Source: Muscardinus avellanarius
Taxonomy: Eukaryota > Chordata > Mammalia > Rodentia > Gliridae
Assembly: GCA_963383645.1 (NCBI GenBank)
Contig: OY726561.1
Location: 30,546,826-30,610,825, forward strand
Direction of reading: 5' to 3'
DNA length: 64,000 nucleotides
The notes beneath the pieces were generated by a model. That model was not told where the DNA came from, made no database searches, and saw only the letters and a list, made by a program, of their open reading frames with translations. A program made the position numbers and the translations under genes. Shown in pieces: positions 10,981-23,455 of the stretch. Each line of letters begins with the position of its first letter. Within the stretch, counting starts at the first letter, position 1.

Positions 10981-11200
10981 TTTTTTCTTTTTTTCTTTTT
11001 TTTTTCGGGTCTGGGATGAAACCCAAGGGCATTCAACCTCCGAGCTACACCCACTTCCCTATGTTTTATTCTTTAATTTGAAACAGAGTCTCAGAGTTGC
11101 AAAGGGTCTCGCTAAATAGCTGAGGCTGTCTGTGAACCGCGATCCTCCGATCTCAGCCTCCCAAATGCTGGGATTATAAGAGTGCACCACCACCCCGGCT
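10981..11200 (-). mobile_element. B1-dID SINE, long form with reduced duplication
   Basis: T-rich tail at 10981-11005, then cgggtctgggatgaaaccc...ccaccccggct. Near-perfect target duplication gggcactact (10971-10980) and gggctctact (11201-11210). Confidence 0.9.
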
Positions 11201-11289
11201 GGGCTCTACTCTTAAGACAGCTTAAATGCTTTAGAATTCCGTGAATAATCACAATAGTTCTTGTTAGTGATAGTTGTGAAAGCTAAATG

Positions 11290-12200
11290 TCTTTTCTTCT
11301 ATTGGTACATTGTAATTATACATCATAGTGTGGTTCAGACTGACAAAAGCTTACATGTATACTGCATTTATCATGTTTCTACAAGTCTCTTTGCTCCCTT
11401 CCCCATAGATAATGTTTACTTTTATACAGATACATAAATATTATTTGAACTGTTTCTATCATCAGATCTCTCCCACCTTTCTCCTGAAAGCCCCCTCTCC
11501 CATTTCACTAAATGTCTTTCCTTACTTATCTGAGGACCTCTAATTCCCAGTTTATCTCTAGGTTTCATATGAGTGAAAAAACTATTCTTTACTTACTGTG
11601 ACTGGTTAGTCTCACTTATAAAATTCTCAAGTTTTATTTATTTTCCTGAAAATTACCTCAGTTAGTGTGGTTGAAAAATATTTCATTGTTTGTATACCAT
11701 AATTTGATAATCTATTCATCAGATGATTGACACCTAAGCTGGTTTCATGAAATATCTGCTATAACCAGGAAATGCATGTATCTCTATAATAATATGACCT
11801 AAATTTCTTTAGAAAGAACCCCAAGAATGTTATGGCTGTATTATATGGTTGACTCATTCTCAGATTTTAAGGAATCACTGGATATACTGAAGTTGATAGT
11901 GGTTACACTAATTTTTAATACCACTAAAAATGTATAACAAAAAACCCAATTAAAAATTGGAAATTGATTTGGATATACACTTCTCAAAAGAATAAAGATA
12001 AATGCCAATAAATATAATAAAAGGTTCCAGATCATTAGTATTAAGGGAACTGCAAATAATAAAAATGAAAAATATTTTACCAAACTCTAGAATACCAATT
12101 ATCAAGAATAAAACAATTTTATAATGGTGTGGGGGGAAAAAGGAACCCTTATACTGTTGGCAGGATTGCAAAGTAGTATAGCCACTAGGGTGATAAGATA
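11290..12200. mobile_element. Second twin-primed L1 (inverted 5' part)
   Basis: 11290-11936 is minus-strand L1 3' UTR and ORF2 C-terminal region ('tggtacattgtaattataca', then antisense text to about 'aataccactaaaaatg'). 11940-12195 is the sense strand of the segment that precedes it in L1 ('ggatatacacttctcaaaag', 'ttatactgttggcaggattg', 'tatagccactagggtg'). Each half is moderately diverged. The apparent open frames on the minus strand are readings of the inverted half. Confidence 0.75.
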
Positions 12201-12204
12201 AATG

Positions 12205-14360
12205 TTCTTACTCTATGAAACTAAGCTCCTGGACACCATGTATTTTAGATATCACAAAAGCAGTGCTTACAAATAATCCCTAGTTTTTTCATAGTAATTT
12301 TCAGTTTCAAATATCCCAATCTCAGAGCCTGAATGCACATTATTCTCATATGCCTTTGTTTCTGCATGAGATTCCAGGTCTTTGCCAAGTTATGAAAAGG
12401 AAAGCCATATTCCCACTTCCAAGTGTAGTCAGAAATTTGGATGGAGTTTAGCCTTTACTATATTATGAAGTTGGGTGATAAGCAGAAAAAAGTAAAGAAT
12501 TTAAATTTAAACAGACACCAATAACTTATTTTAAGATCACAACTAATAGAACAAATCTCTAGTATTAAGAATAGGGCCCACAAAGTTGACCCAAAATATG
12601 TAATTGAGTTCATTATTATGGAGATAATGTGAGATTCTTACTGACATAAATGAGGTCATATGTGACATATTCTCCATTCAAAATCTTCTAGGAATAGCTG
12701 CGGAATGATGATGGTGATTTTGAATCATGGAAAGAGTGGGAAATGCCATTACACTAAATTTGGGCAACTCTCCCAGGTTTAATAAAGAAGCAAATGGTGA
12801 ATTCCAAAAATGCTGTATCAATGATCCTGCTATTGATCCTGAGCAGTTTCAGGAAGGTCCATTAAATGGGCATTTTGAGAGCACTTAGTGAATTTTCTGC
12901 TGCCAGCTTTCTATGCTAAGAGTGATTGTGCCAAGCCTGCCTCTTTGGCTTTGTAACTTGATTGATGGAGAAAAGTAGATTTTAGATATTGACATCACAA
13001 GTATTTTAATGCTAAAATTATTGGGATACAACTTACCTCTACTCTAGTTTTTCTGACACTTAATCCCAAGAAAATCATTGTTAAATGTTGATTCAGAAAT
13101 TTTCTGGTTGCTTAAAAAGGCTGCTATTCATGCAGTTATTCAATTATATGAATGTGTCTTCAATACAGAATGGCTGTACTGCAGCCACATAATAATCACA
13201 GGGAGATTATTATTGCATTATCTCTTTAATGCTCTTCAACAGATTTTCTATATCAAAGTACCTAACAAATGCCTTACACATTATTGGTGCATTAATATTT
13301 AATAGGGCAGTACATGTGGTTAAACTATTGAGGACACACTCGTTATCTTTTTAGTATACTTTATATATTTTTTCTGTTAATGTAGCACCCATAGACATTT
13401 TGAAAAATCTGTGATTCAATGGGTCTTAGGATGAATTGTGATTTATCAAAGCTGACAGTTTTCAGTTCTATTTGACCACATATTTTTACTTGAAATATTT
13501 TCTAATGGTCCTTTAACTTTTCTAAAATACTAGTGACAACTCATAGTCACTAATAAACTAATAATACCACAACACAAAGCATGGGTAATTTAAGTTTATA
13601 ACCCCAAAATATGTAGCTTTGTCCACAGCATTTATATGCTTAAATTCAATAGTGCACAATTTCCACATTTTGCCCATATCTTGAATTATTATAAATACAA
13701 AACTACAAATAGAGTGAGGCATATGAGTTTCAGAGAATAACTATCAAACTGCCATTCGCTTTGGGGACATGATGGATCTGGAGTGGTGTGATCGATTTCT
13801 TTAGTTGTACTCTACATTTTTACAAGTAGAACAGAGGACCTGTGTGAATGTGCCAGAGGATTCACTCTTGACTTCATGTGTCCATATCAGAAAGAAGGAG
13901 GAGATGTGATCAGGGACCATTACAAAGACTCCATTTTTTGTGAATTCTCCTTGACTCTCTGTGTCTCCCTTAGGAAAGTTATTGCCTTGGGTAGTCAAGG
14001 TGTTTTGTTTCCACAAGTTGCTGCTGCTATTAATCCAGAATTATGGTGATAATTGTTTTAGCCCTCCCTCCCTTTTGTCTGACGTTGTAGTATCCTTTGA
14101 AATAAACTTTTGTTAAATTATCTTAATTTGAGTTTAATATATATGTAGTATGTGTGTGTACATCTCTCTACATCTGTGTATATATAACATTATATGCTAT
14201 AGTTCTCTATATTCACTCTTGCATATACATAGGTAAATGCATACATGCTCTGTATATACATATATGCTTGTATAGGGAAATTTGTCATTCTCAATAAGCA
14301 ATATTAAAAATAAGTGTTAAAATTTTGGTGACTATTCTAAGATATAAAATTTGTCATTGA
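12205..14360. other. Mostly single-copy DNA
   Basis: No element confidently recognised. The 12660-12900 stretch has a short open run ending in TAG near 12889 but no family resemblance. 13740-14110 is slightly richer in GC and ends with AATAAA-type text (ttgaaataaacttttg, near 14099), possibly an old LTR. 14130-14275 is TA/TG-rich. Confidence 0.4.
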
Positions 14361-14365
14361 TATTG

Positions 14366-15480
14366 ATTTTTTTTCAGCTTCACACAGAGAAATCAACAAG
14401 AAAACAAACTTGCACAACTCCACAACAATGGAAGTGACCAATGCAGAGGTTCATGAAACAACAGAAGAATTCAAAACTTTATTTATTGATATGATCAAAG
14501 ACCTTGGAAATGAAATTAGACAAATTGAGCAGAATATAAAAGAACATATTAATAAAGAAGGTGAAGCCCTAAACAATCAAAAAGAGGCCTTGAGCAAAAT
14601 AAAAGAAACAGTAGATGAAATAAAGTCAACAGAAACCAGAACTGGCAAACTAAACAACATGCAAAATAGAATCTCACTCTTAGAAAATAGATTATTTAAG
14701 GCTGAGCCAAGAGTTAACAATATAGTGGAGTCAATACAAGAACAAAACCAGAATATTCAAGAACTCTGGAATTACATAAAAAGACCAAATTTAAGGATAA
14801 TAGGCATTGAAGAAGGTCAGGAAATAGAAACAAAGGGGATTGAAAACCTCTTCAGAGAAATAATTTCAGAGAATTTCCCAAATCTGAAAAACGAGATGAA
14901 CATTCATATAAAGGAGACATTCAGAACACCAATAAAGCTAGATCAAAAAAGAACTTCTCCACGTCACATAATAGTCAAAATAATTAACATAGAGGTCAAA
15001 GACAGAATCTTAAATGCATCAAGAGCAAAAGGACAGGTGACATTTAAAGGCAAAACAATAAGAATTACTCCAGACTTCTCACCACAGGTTATGAGAGCCA
15101 GGTGGGCCTGGTATGATATACTCCAAATCCTGAAAGGAAACAATTTCCAACCAAGACTGCTATATCCAGCAAATATTTCTTTTCAAATTGATGGAGAAAT
15201 AAAAACATTCCAAGATAAACAGACACTAAAAGAATTTATGACTCACAAACCAGCACTAGAGAAAATACTTAAAGAAATTGAAAACAAAGAGAAGACTATT
15301 TTTAATATTAAGACTCAGACTACAGCACAATAATTCTGGGAGACTGCAGTAAACTTCTCACACTACTAGATCTTCTAGACAAAAGACCAGTAAACTATTT
15401 TCAGATCTAAAAATCAATATAAACCATATTGGCCAATTAGGCATATACAGAAAATTCCATCCAGAAACAGCTGATTACAT
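14366..15480 (+). mobile_element. L1 fragment: ORF1 joined to a piece of ORF2 endonuclease
   Basis: The element starts just before ORF1 ('cttcacacagagaaatcaac'), holds an uninterrupted ORF1, and right after its stop reads 'attctgggagact', 'cagaaaattccatccagaaa' and 'cagctgattacat'. These are the LGD, FRTFHP and TADY blocks of the ORF2 endonuclease, in a frame with stops. The ORF1-ORF2 spacer and the first part of ORF2 are missing, and the sequence stops at 15480 without a poly(A) tail. Confidence 0.8.
14428..15333 (+). CDS. LINE-1 ORF1 protein (ORF1p), apparently intact frame
   Basis: LINE-1 ORF1p is the trimeric RNA-binding chaperone that packages L1 RNA into cytoplasmic particles. The first ATG gives 301 residues; an upstream TTG at 14410 is in frame but not a likely start. 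Residues about 20-115 form a heptad-rich coiled coil (RIQ/LENRLF type repeats). About 116-205 is the RRM with NLRIIGIEEG (121-130) and RHIIVKI (179-185). About 210-285 is the C-terminal domain with ITPDFS (213-218) and RLLYPA (243-248). The usually conserved ARRAW is ARWAW here. Full-length ORF1p is normally about 340-370 residues, so the N-terminal part is short or the C-terminal end was cut at the junction with ORF2. No stop or frameshift over 301 codons suggests a fairly young copy. Function in the cell is not implied. Confidence 0.85.
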   Translation: MEVTNAEVHETTEEFKTLFIDMIKDLGNEIRQIEQNIKEHINKEGEALNNQKEALSKIKETVDEIKSTETRTGKLNNMQNRISLLENRLFKAEPRVNNIVESIQEQNQNIQELWNYIKRPNLRIIGIEEGQEIETKGIENLFREIISENFPNLKNEMNIHIKETFRTPIKLDQKRTSPRHIIVKIINIEVKDRILNASRAKGQVTFKGKTIRITPDFSPQVMRARWAWYDILQILKGNNFQPRLLYPANISFQIDGEIKTFQDKQTLKEFMTHKPALEKILKEIENKEKTIFNIKTQTTAQ

Positions 15481-16022
15481 TTGCATGTTACTGAGAATAA
15501 TGTAATCTATATACTATTATCTGCTATTTTCATCAATACTATGATTTTATTTGGCTAAATATATATGTATGTATTTATATAAATATTATTTCAAACTTTT
15601 TATTATAAAGTGTGAGGATATATTCAGAATTAAAACTCTTGGTTCCAGAATTTTATAGAATCCTGGTAAACATAGCTGAGTGGGTGGGTAAATTTACATT
15701 TTCACAAGTGGGATAGCAAAGGTCTGGGTTGCTCACACCAAACTTTTGTGAATGTTTTTATAATATTTAACCCAGTATGAAGTATATGAAGTAAAATTCT
15801 AATTTAATACTATTCATTCTTTTAATATTTAGTCATAATAAAAACTACATAAAAAGCCAGAGTATGTTTCACTGTTTTTATATATTGATACTTGATTTTC
15901 CAAAATTTATTCTGAAACACTCTTCAAATGTATTTTTATTGAAGTAGGATAAAAATAATTTCACATTAGCATGAGATAAAACTAAAACTTCTATAAACAT
16001 TAATTTTTAATTCCTTGAAAAG
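15481..16022. other. Unclassified AT-rich stretch
   Basis: No recognised element. Confidence 0.4.
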
Positions 16023-16024
16023 GT

Positions 16025-16190
16025 CTTTTTAATTGGTGTTTTGTAGTCATACATCTTGAGGTAAAATAAGGTAAAAATTGGTAGAGGCATACAAGCATAC
16101 ATTCCTCATTCTGCCCTTCCTCAATTCCCACCCCATTCTTCTCCTTTTCATGTTTGGCCTACTGATTAACTTTGTTTATAAATGTACATA
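16025..16190 (-). mobile_element. L1 3' UTR, strongly truncated
   Basis: 'tttgtagtcatacatcttga' followed by 'gccttcctcaattcccaccc' matches the antisense 3' UTR at 19385-19480. Only about 165 bp is present. Confidence 0.65.
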
Positions 16191-16299
16191 ATATAAACTA
16201 GAAAATTTTCCTCTTAACTGAGGAAAAATGTCTTTTTTAATTAATGCAAGCTTCTAATCAAATTTTGTATTACATTATATTTGAGCTGAGTAAAAAATC

Positions 16300-16372
16300 C
16301 ACATATACATTATACATATACATATATATATACATATACATATATATATACATATACATATATACACACATA
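16300..16372. repeat. (TATACA)n microsatellite
   Basis: Imperfect array of TACATATA/CATATATA units. Confidence 0.9.
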
Positions 16373-17750
16373 AATATTATACAATGAATATGCCCAAATA
16401 CATCTTCAAATTTCAGGCATAATTTTTCCCTATGTTATGACTTGACAAGCAGGATCCTATAATTTGAACAGAAACTTATTTTGCTTTAACCATATATAAT
16501 TTTTGTTGTTCAAATTTTAAATATCAGTTTTTGTATTTGAGAAGCACTGAGTACAAATCAAATATATTTAATTTTTAATTGTCAATATTTCCCAAAGTTA
16601 TTGTTTAGTGTCAATTATAATGTAAAACAAAAATATCTGCAATATTTCTATTGATTTTTAACTTTGAAAAGATTAGATATGTGTAACTTACTCTACCTTT
16701 TAATTTTTGATATAAAGATAACAAGATCTGAAGACAAACATGAATCACTCTGATTTTATTCTTAGAATCATGACTGATTATGCAACAACAATGTGTATTT
16801 TCACATTGCACAAAAACATACCATGCTAATGTCAGAATGGATATTCTTTCAGGATATTAGTCTTATTAATCTAGGTATTTTTTCAGTCCTTTTCTACTAT
16901 CAATATATACCTTCTACAACATGAATAGATGAGAAAAATTAGAAAAGAAAGTGAATTTAAATGAATAAACTAGCTAATTTTTCTCCTTAGAACTATTGTA
17001 TGAAATAATTCTTATTTTCATGCAATATTTTTCTCTCCCTTTTCCAAAACCAAACTTTTCATTTTGTTTACCTTTCTAAAGAAATGACTACAATAAAGAA
17101 AATATAACCATACTCTATTCAATGCATCTTCAAATTTTGCATTAGTATAGAAAATTTATATCTGTTAAAAAAATGAACCAAAAAAGGACAGAAGGTATCC
17201 ACATTTAGATGTTTATCATAGGATCATCTTCATAATCCATCTGTTACAATTAGTCCTAGTTTGCTCGGTAAAATTGTACGTTTCTTTTATACATTTGGAC
17301 ATAAAGGGCATGCAACACAAATATTCCTTTATTTTTGAGGGGGGTTTCACTCACTGGTTAAGTGGCCACTAAATAAAATCACTTTTCTTAAAATTTTTAT
17401 GTAATTGTTATAGTACATTTTCTATTTGCATATAATTTTTAAAAACTTGTTTTATTATAAAGTATTGCATTAACAAATCACAAAATGTAAAAGACTAAAG
17501 ACTGTTATAAATAGTTCCTATGTAAAATTAGTTATTATTCTTAGTAGTCTTCAAATAACTTATGTCAAGTATAAGCCTAGTTTCAATCCAGTTGTGTGAA
17601 CCTGATGATAAATGGTTTCAACCTAAGAAAACAGTGATATTTATCAGGCATTTTCTATAAGTTAGCTTTTGTAGATGCCTAATGCTTTGGTTTAGTCACC
17701 ATGATAGGAACAAGTTCTGTCTTCAAGAACTTCAGACTCTGGTGTATTAC
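16373..17750. other. Single-copy-looking AT-rich DNA
   Basis: No repeat family, exon or RNA gene recognised. Confidence 0.4.
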
Positions 17751-17752
17751 AT

Positions 17753-18061
17753 TGTTGTTTCTCTGTCCAAAATACCTGACAAGAACAATTTAGGGGATGA
17801 AAGTTTTACTTGTTTCACAGTTTAAAATTTCAGGCTATGGTTGGCCAGTTCTAAGGAGGAAATATTCTGGTGGAATGGCATGATGAAAAACTGATCATCT
17901 GCTGGCAGCAGGGAAGAAAAGAGGATCAGCTTGTATGAATCCAGGAACAGATACAGTGAATACCTCCTCCAGCCATGTCTCAGCTCTGAACTTTGCTGCA
18001 TTAGAGATCATTCTTTGACAAATGAGCTTTTGAGGGGACACTCCAGATTCAAATTATAACA
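17753..18061 (-). mobile_element. MaLR-type (ERVL-MaLR) LTR
   Basis: On the minus strand it begins TGTTATAATTTGAATCTGGA, then GTGTCCCCTCAAAAGCTC, the standard start of MaLR LTRs, and ends ...TTGTCAGGTATTTTGGACAG, then AGAAACAACA, the standard end. About 309 bp, an old diverged copy. I could not find a convincing target duplication. Confidence 0.75.
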
Positions 18062-18064
18062 GGT

Positions 18065-19372
18065 CTGGTCTCAGTTGTACTGAATTTGGCTCTAAAGAAG
18101 ACTAAGCTTAGAAGCATGACTAGACAGCAGGGCTTTGGGGCTGGTTTGCTGGTAGGTTGCCTAGAGGTCTAACCAGGCAAATAGAAGGTTGTTTAAAATG
18201 ACTCACGTGAAGTATGGGTTATGAAGGGATTCTTCAACTCCTCAGTTCTCTTGAGATGGAAGAGAGATTTTGAGTGGAGTGTTTATTTTGATTTGGTTAC
18301 AAAAGTATTTGCATAAATAGTCCTCACTTTAGGGCCAATTGTGAGCATAGTCAATAAAAATAAAGAGCTGAGATTACTTAAAAGTACTCATGAGCAAAGG
18401 GTAATGTCACTCTGGCTGTATATTTTTGTGATCTAGACTCTCACCTCTATGTCTCTCTAGGTAGGAGTGATGAGCAAAGGTTGAGTTGATTGTAGTTGAA
18501 AACAAAAGATTTCAGGAGAAGTGTAAAATTATCTGTGAATCAGGGCAAATGAATGGAAAAGCAAAAAGGGACAGGAGACTGAGGCCAGGTAACCACACTG
18601 TGTGAAAGTGAAATTGTTGGCAACACATGTCAATGATTATTTAGAGGACTTTTACAGAGTAAGATGTCTAATTGCTATCTCCATAACTAAAGTCCCTAAA
18701 CATGACTTTTACAGGTTTTAATTACAATTATTTTTTCAACAAGTAGTTATTACATTTAAGGCAGAGTCCCAAACAATGAAAGGGATTAAAAGAAAAAGTA
18801 ACTTCAATGAATCAAAAGATTCTAACTGATAACTGAGATAAAGATTCTGTCTCATGTGCCTGAGTTCCTTTTATAACTACATATATCCTCCTGTTGCTAT
18901 TTTGTTTTTCTGAAATATTTTAAGACACTTATACCTCTTCAATGGCTCATGAAGCATTAGAGACACCATCCTTACCATATTACCAGCCTAGGTACTTTAT
19001 TGCTTTTCAAATGTCTATGCTGTAACAAAATGTTGTTTGGATTATAAGAATAAGACTAAGTAATAGCTGGAATTACTTTAGCTCAAAGACCTTTTTGAGA
19101 GAAAAAAAAACTTTAGTAGTCAAATTTCTATGGAAGTTTTCTATTTCCCTCGCATCTGGGTCTGAATATGTTTAATTTTTATATACATGATATTTTAACA
19201 GACTCATATAAATTCTGATAGGAGTTTATTATCTGAATCCCATAACATGCCTTTTTTAAATTTAACAAAAATTCCATATGGTATACAAAACTGAATTACT
19301 GGTATAGAATACACCAGATTGTATGAGATTTAAGATATTCTAGATCACTTTCAAGAAATTCATTGATTTCAG
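18065..19372. other. Unclassified stretch
   Basis: Somewhat less AT-rich at 18070-18660 but with no family recognised; no exon signal seen. Confidence 0.4.
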
Positions 19373-19374
19373 TT

Positions 19375-22300
19375 TTTTATCTGTGAATTGTAATCATACA
19401 TCTTAATGAAGTACAAGATGGGAAAGGCATACATGAACACATCCTCCCTTTAGCCCTTCCCCAATTCCCAGCCCATTTGATATGCTCGTGAAGGTACATC
19501 ATGTACACTTAGGAATTTTTCTCTTACTCACTCCTATCTCCCTCAGGTCACCTCATTTGCTCCTCTATAATTCTTCTTTGTCTAGAATTACTCTTATGAC
19601 CCCTTTTCTCCCTAGCTGACACATATTAGGGAGAACATCCAGTATTTTGTCACTGACTAATCTCACTTAGCATAATATTCTCCACTTCCATACATTTCAC
19701 CTAAAATGATCTGATTTGTTCTTTTTTATGGCAGAGTAAAATTTCATTGTATACATGTGCTATAGTTTTGCAATCTATCTGTTAGACATCTTGGTGGTTC
19801 TGTAGCTTGGCAATTGTGAGTCATATGAATATGAACATTGATACACATGAATTAGCCTGGTAGTTTGATTTCTATTCCTTTGGGTAGATACCCAGAAGTG
19901 GTATTGCTGGATTATACAGTAGGTTCATTTACATTTTCCTGAGGATCATCCATACTGTTTTCCAAAGTGGTGGCCCTAATTTGCAATCCCACCGACAATG
20001 TATTAGAGTTCTCACGTTTCTAAATCCTTGCCAGCATTTGTTGTTGTGTTTTGAATTATTGCCATTGTAAGTGGAGTTAGTTAAAATCTCAGAGTAGTTT
20101 TGATTTGGATCTTTCTCATTGCAAATTATGTTGAGCATTTTTTCATACATTTATTGGCCACTTGAATTTCTTTTTGTGAAGTGTCTAGTTCACTTGCCCA
20201 TTTTTTGTTTGGGTTATTTGTTTTATTTTAGCAGTGAGTTTCTTGAGGTCTTTGTATATTCTACATATTATTCCTCTGAGGAAGAGTTGACAAAATTTTT
20301 CTCCCATTTTTTGGGCTCTCTACTGAGGTCTGTGATCATTCTTTTGCTATACAGAAGCTCTTCAGTTTAATGCTTTCCCATGTATTGATTCTTTTAATTT
20401 CTTGTGCCTTTGAAGTCTTGTTGAGAAAGATTTTACTTATACTTATGTGTTGAAGTGTTGAACTTAGGCCCTCTTTAAGGAGCTGCAATTATCTCTGATA
20501 TGATTTTCAAGTGTTTGATTTATCTTGAATTGACTCTTATGCAAGGTGAGAAAGTGGGGTTTATTTCCATTTTTCTGTATATATTTAACCAGTATTGCCA
20601 GCAACACTTATTGAAGAGGCTATCTTTTTTCCAGTGTATGTTTTTGGCCCCTTAGTCAAAAATCAATTGACTGCAAATGTGGGGATTTGTTTCTAAGTCT
20701 TATTTTCTGCACTACTTATCTATGTATCTGTTTTTGTGCCGCTATGGTCTGTTTTTATTACTATGGCTTTGTAGTACATTTTGAAGTCAGGTATTGTGAT
20801 TCCTCCCACATGGTTCTTGTTGCTAAGAACTACTTTGGCTATTATGGTTTTTTTTTTTTGTTTTGTTTTCCACGTGAATTAAAGAACTGATTTACTGATT
20901 TTTCTATGTATCTGAGGCATGAACTTGTTAAATTAATGGGTTTTCCATTGAATCTGTAGATCACTTTCAGAAGAATGATCACTTTGATATTTATTCTACC
21001 GACCTAAAAACATGAAAGATCTTTCCATTTCCTAAGGTCTTCTTCAATATGTTTTTAAGTTTTATAATTTTTTAGAGATATTTTACCACCTTAGCTAGGT
21101 TTATTTCTGAGTATTTTATTGTTATATTTCTGTGGAATATTCTGACTGGAAGTGTTTTTGGATTTCTTTTTCAGTAGACTTATGGTTGCCATACAAGAAA
21201 GCTTCAGATTTTTTTAAGATTAATTTTGTATCCAGACAATTTGCTAAATGTGTTGATCAGTTCTGTAAGTTTTTGATTGAGTTTTTTGGTCTTCTAAGTA
21301 TAGTATCATGTCATCTGCCGATAGGAATAGTTTTAGTTCCTCTGCTATTTGTACTCCTTTGATTTCTTTCTTTTGTTATATTGCTCTGGCTAGGGTCTCA
21401 AGTAATAAATTGAAAAAAAGTGGTGATAATGGACATCCTTGTCTTGTTCCTGTTTTGAGGGGGAATTCTTGTAGTTTTTATTCTTCTAATATGATTTTGG
21501 CTGTGGGTTAATTGTATATTGTCTTTATGATGTTGAGATGTTTCTTCTATTCCAGTTCTCCGCAGTGTTTTTAGCATAAATGGGTGTTGAATTTTGTTCA
21601 GTGCCTCTTCATCATCTGTTGATATAATCTTGTGGTTTTTGTCTGTTAATGTGATGAATTACATGAATTATTTTTCATATATTGGACCAGTCTAGCATTC
21701 CTGAAATGAACCTTAATTGGTCATGGTGTATGGTTTTCTTGTTGTGGTTTTCAATGGGTGTTTCTGGTGTTTTGTTTAGTAGTTTTACATCTAATTTTAT
21801 TAAAAATATGAGCCTATACTTTTCTTTTTCTTTTTTTATTTGGAAACAGGGTCTCTTAAAGCCAGGGAGGCTGGCTTTGAACCTGCATGATCCTCCTGTC
21901 TCCACCTCCCAAGCTTGGGGATTACAAGTGTGCGCCACCATGCCCGGCCTACTTTTATTTCTTGAACTATATTTGATTTTGGTATTAATATGACTTTGAC
22001 TTATTAGAACGTATTTGGGAGAGTGCTGTTTATTTTTATTTTATGGAATAGAATGAGAACTATTGGGATTAGCTCTTCTATAAAAAAATTTATAAAATTT
22101 ACTTGGGAAAGCATCTGGTTCTGGGCTTTTGTTTGATGGTAGGCTCTTTATTGCTGCCACAGTCTCTTTGATTGCAATTTGTCAGTTTAAATTTTCCATA
22201 TGTTCTTGGCTCAGGAGGATTATATATATTTAGATATTTGTCCATTACTTCTAGGTTTTTTATTTTGTTGGAGTATAGTTTTTCAAAGTATTTTCTAATA

Positions 22301-22745
22301 GTCTTCCAGATGTCCGCACTATTGGTGGTAATGTCTCATTTTTAATAGTTTAGTAATTTGAATTGATTCTTTTGGTTATTTTGGCTAGTGGTTTGTTTAT
22401 TTTTTGTGAGAAACCAAATTTTGATTTTGTTAATTTTTTTGTATTTTTTTTATTCTCAACTTCATTGATTTCTGCTCTGCTTTTAATAATTTCTTATCTT
22501 TTACTGGCTTTAAAGTTAAAATATTCCTGTTTTTCAAGGACTTTAAAGTGTATTATTAGGTTATTTGATGATTTTCTCTTCTTATGTGGGCCCTCAGTGC
22601 TATTAGGTTTCCTCTTAATACTGCCTTCAAAGGGTCCCAGAGATTTTTATGTTATATATTTTTATTTGTTTTTAGAAATTTATTAATTTTATCCCTTCTT
22701 CTATGACTCATTCTTCATTGAGCAGTGTGATGTTCAGTCTCTTGA
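19375..22745 (-). mobile_element. Longest L1 in the window: 3' UTR and most of ORF2
   Basis: Continuous minus-strand LINE-1 of about 3.3 kb. Going right it passes the 3' UTR (19390-19560), the ORF2 C-terminal region ('atctgttagacatcttggtg' 19787, 'cttgccagcatttgttgttg' 20025), the reverse transcriptase (antisense of SADDMIL, a changed FADD box, at about 21304-21320), the PGPDG region near 22110, and stops near 22745 in the linker before the endonuclease. ORF1 and the 5' UTR are absent. A SINE interrupts at 21821-21948. ORF2 is closed by many stops; frames on the plus strand are antisense artefacts. Confidence 0.9.
21821..21948 (-). mobile_element. B1 left arm only, short form
   Basis: T-rich lead, then 'tttggaaacagggtctctta', agccagggaggctggc and ...ccaccatgcccggcc. 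The ID-like right arm is missing, so this is a monomer-like copy inside the L1. Flanks cctatacttttctt and cctacttttattt suggest a target duplication. Confidence 0.85.
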
Positions 22746-23242
22746 GCTTCAAGTAGGTATCTGGAACTGCGAGCACAGGAGGAAGGAGCTGGCACAACTC
22801 TGAACAGGGTCTCCACTTAGCAAGTACTGAAAATTCCTCTTGCCACCTGCTCTGCACCTTGGTCCTTGCTTTTACCACCTATAGTGATGCAGCTTTTCAA
22901 GAATTTTACAATTTTGAGAAAAATGTGTAGAGGACAGCCACATCCTGGCAAGACACCAGAATGATGAGGATGTGCTGCCTGGAGGGTCTGAAATGAACTG
23001 CACATGGTTCAAGTCATGCCAGAAAGAGCTTGAAAGAGCTGTGAGTATAGGCAGAGCCTCCTTAAGGACAGATAAGAGCAAATATCTTTTTGAGAAGCAG
23101 GTACAAGGCTAAGTTCTCATGCTCTGTTTAGTTACTTAGAAATGTAACCAAAAAGTTTAAAGCTATCTCTAGCTTGGCCTGATTACTTCTTGGCTTATGT
23201 TTTACTGTTTATGTTAAATGTTCTTTATTCTGTGTAAGAATA
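22746..23242. other. Unclassified element-like stretch
   Basis: GC content rises relative to the neighbours. A possible polyadenylation signal (AATAAA, in 'gtaagaataaaagttatgat') lies near 23239. Could be an old LTR or a retrocopy. Two short overlapping open frames on the minus strand show no family features. Confidence 0.35.
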
Positions 23243-23254
23243 AAAGTTATGATG

Positions 23255-23393
23255 GTTCGCGACCACCTCAAATACTTAGGCCCTCCAAACCTAAGTGAGA
23301 CCCTGTTTCAAAATTAAAAATAAAATCAAGCTGGAGATGTAACTCAGAGGTAATATGCCTCTGGGTTCAATCTTTATTACTTAAAAAAAAAAA
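23255..23393 (+). mobile_element. 5'-shortened B1-dID SINE
   Basis: Lacks the 7SL head. Runs from 'ttcgcgaccacctcaaatac' through 'gagaccctgtttcaaaatta' to the right arm and A14. Target duplication aaagttatgatg (23243-23254) and aaagctatgatg (23394-23405) shows that this shortened form inserted as such. Confidence 0.8.
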
Positions 23394-23455
23394 AAAGCTA
23401 TGATGAGAATTGGAATTTGTCTACATGTCTGAGTGAGCTATAGTCCTCTGCTCAT

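Noticed and set aside
12660..12890. Short open run suspected to be a processed pseudogene
   Set aside because: No parent protein recognised, no poly(A) and no flanking duplication.
17753..18061. Target duplication for the MaLR LTR
   Set aside because: The flanks tacat and ggtct do not match; the LTR call rests on its terminal sequences only.
22363..22686. 107-codon plus-strand open frame with membrane-like residues
   Set aside because: Antisense of the minus-strand L1 ORF2 at 19375-22745.
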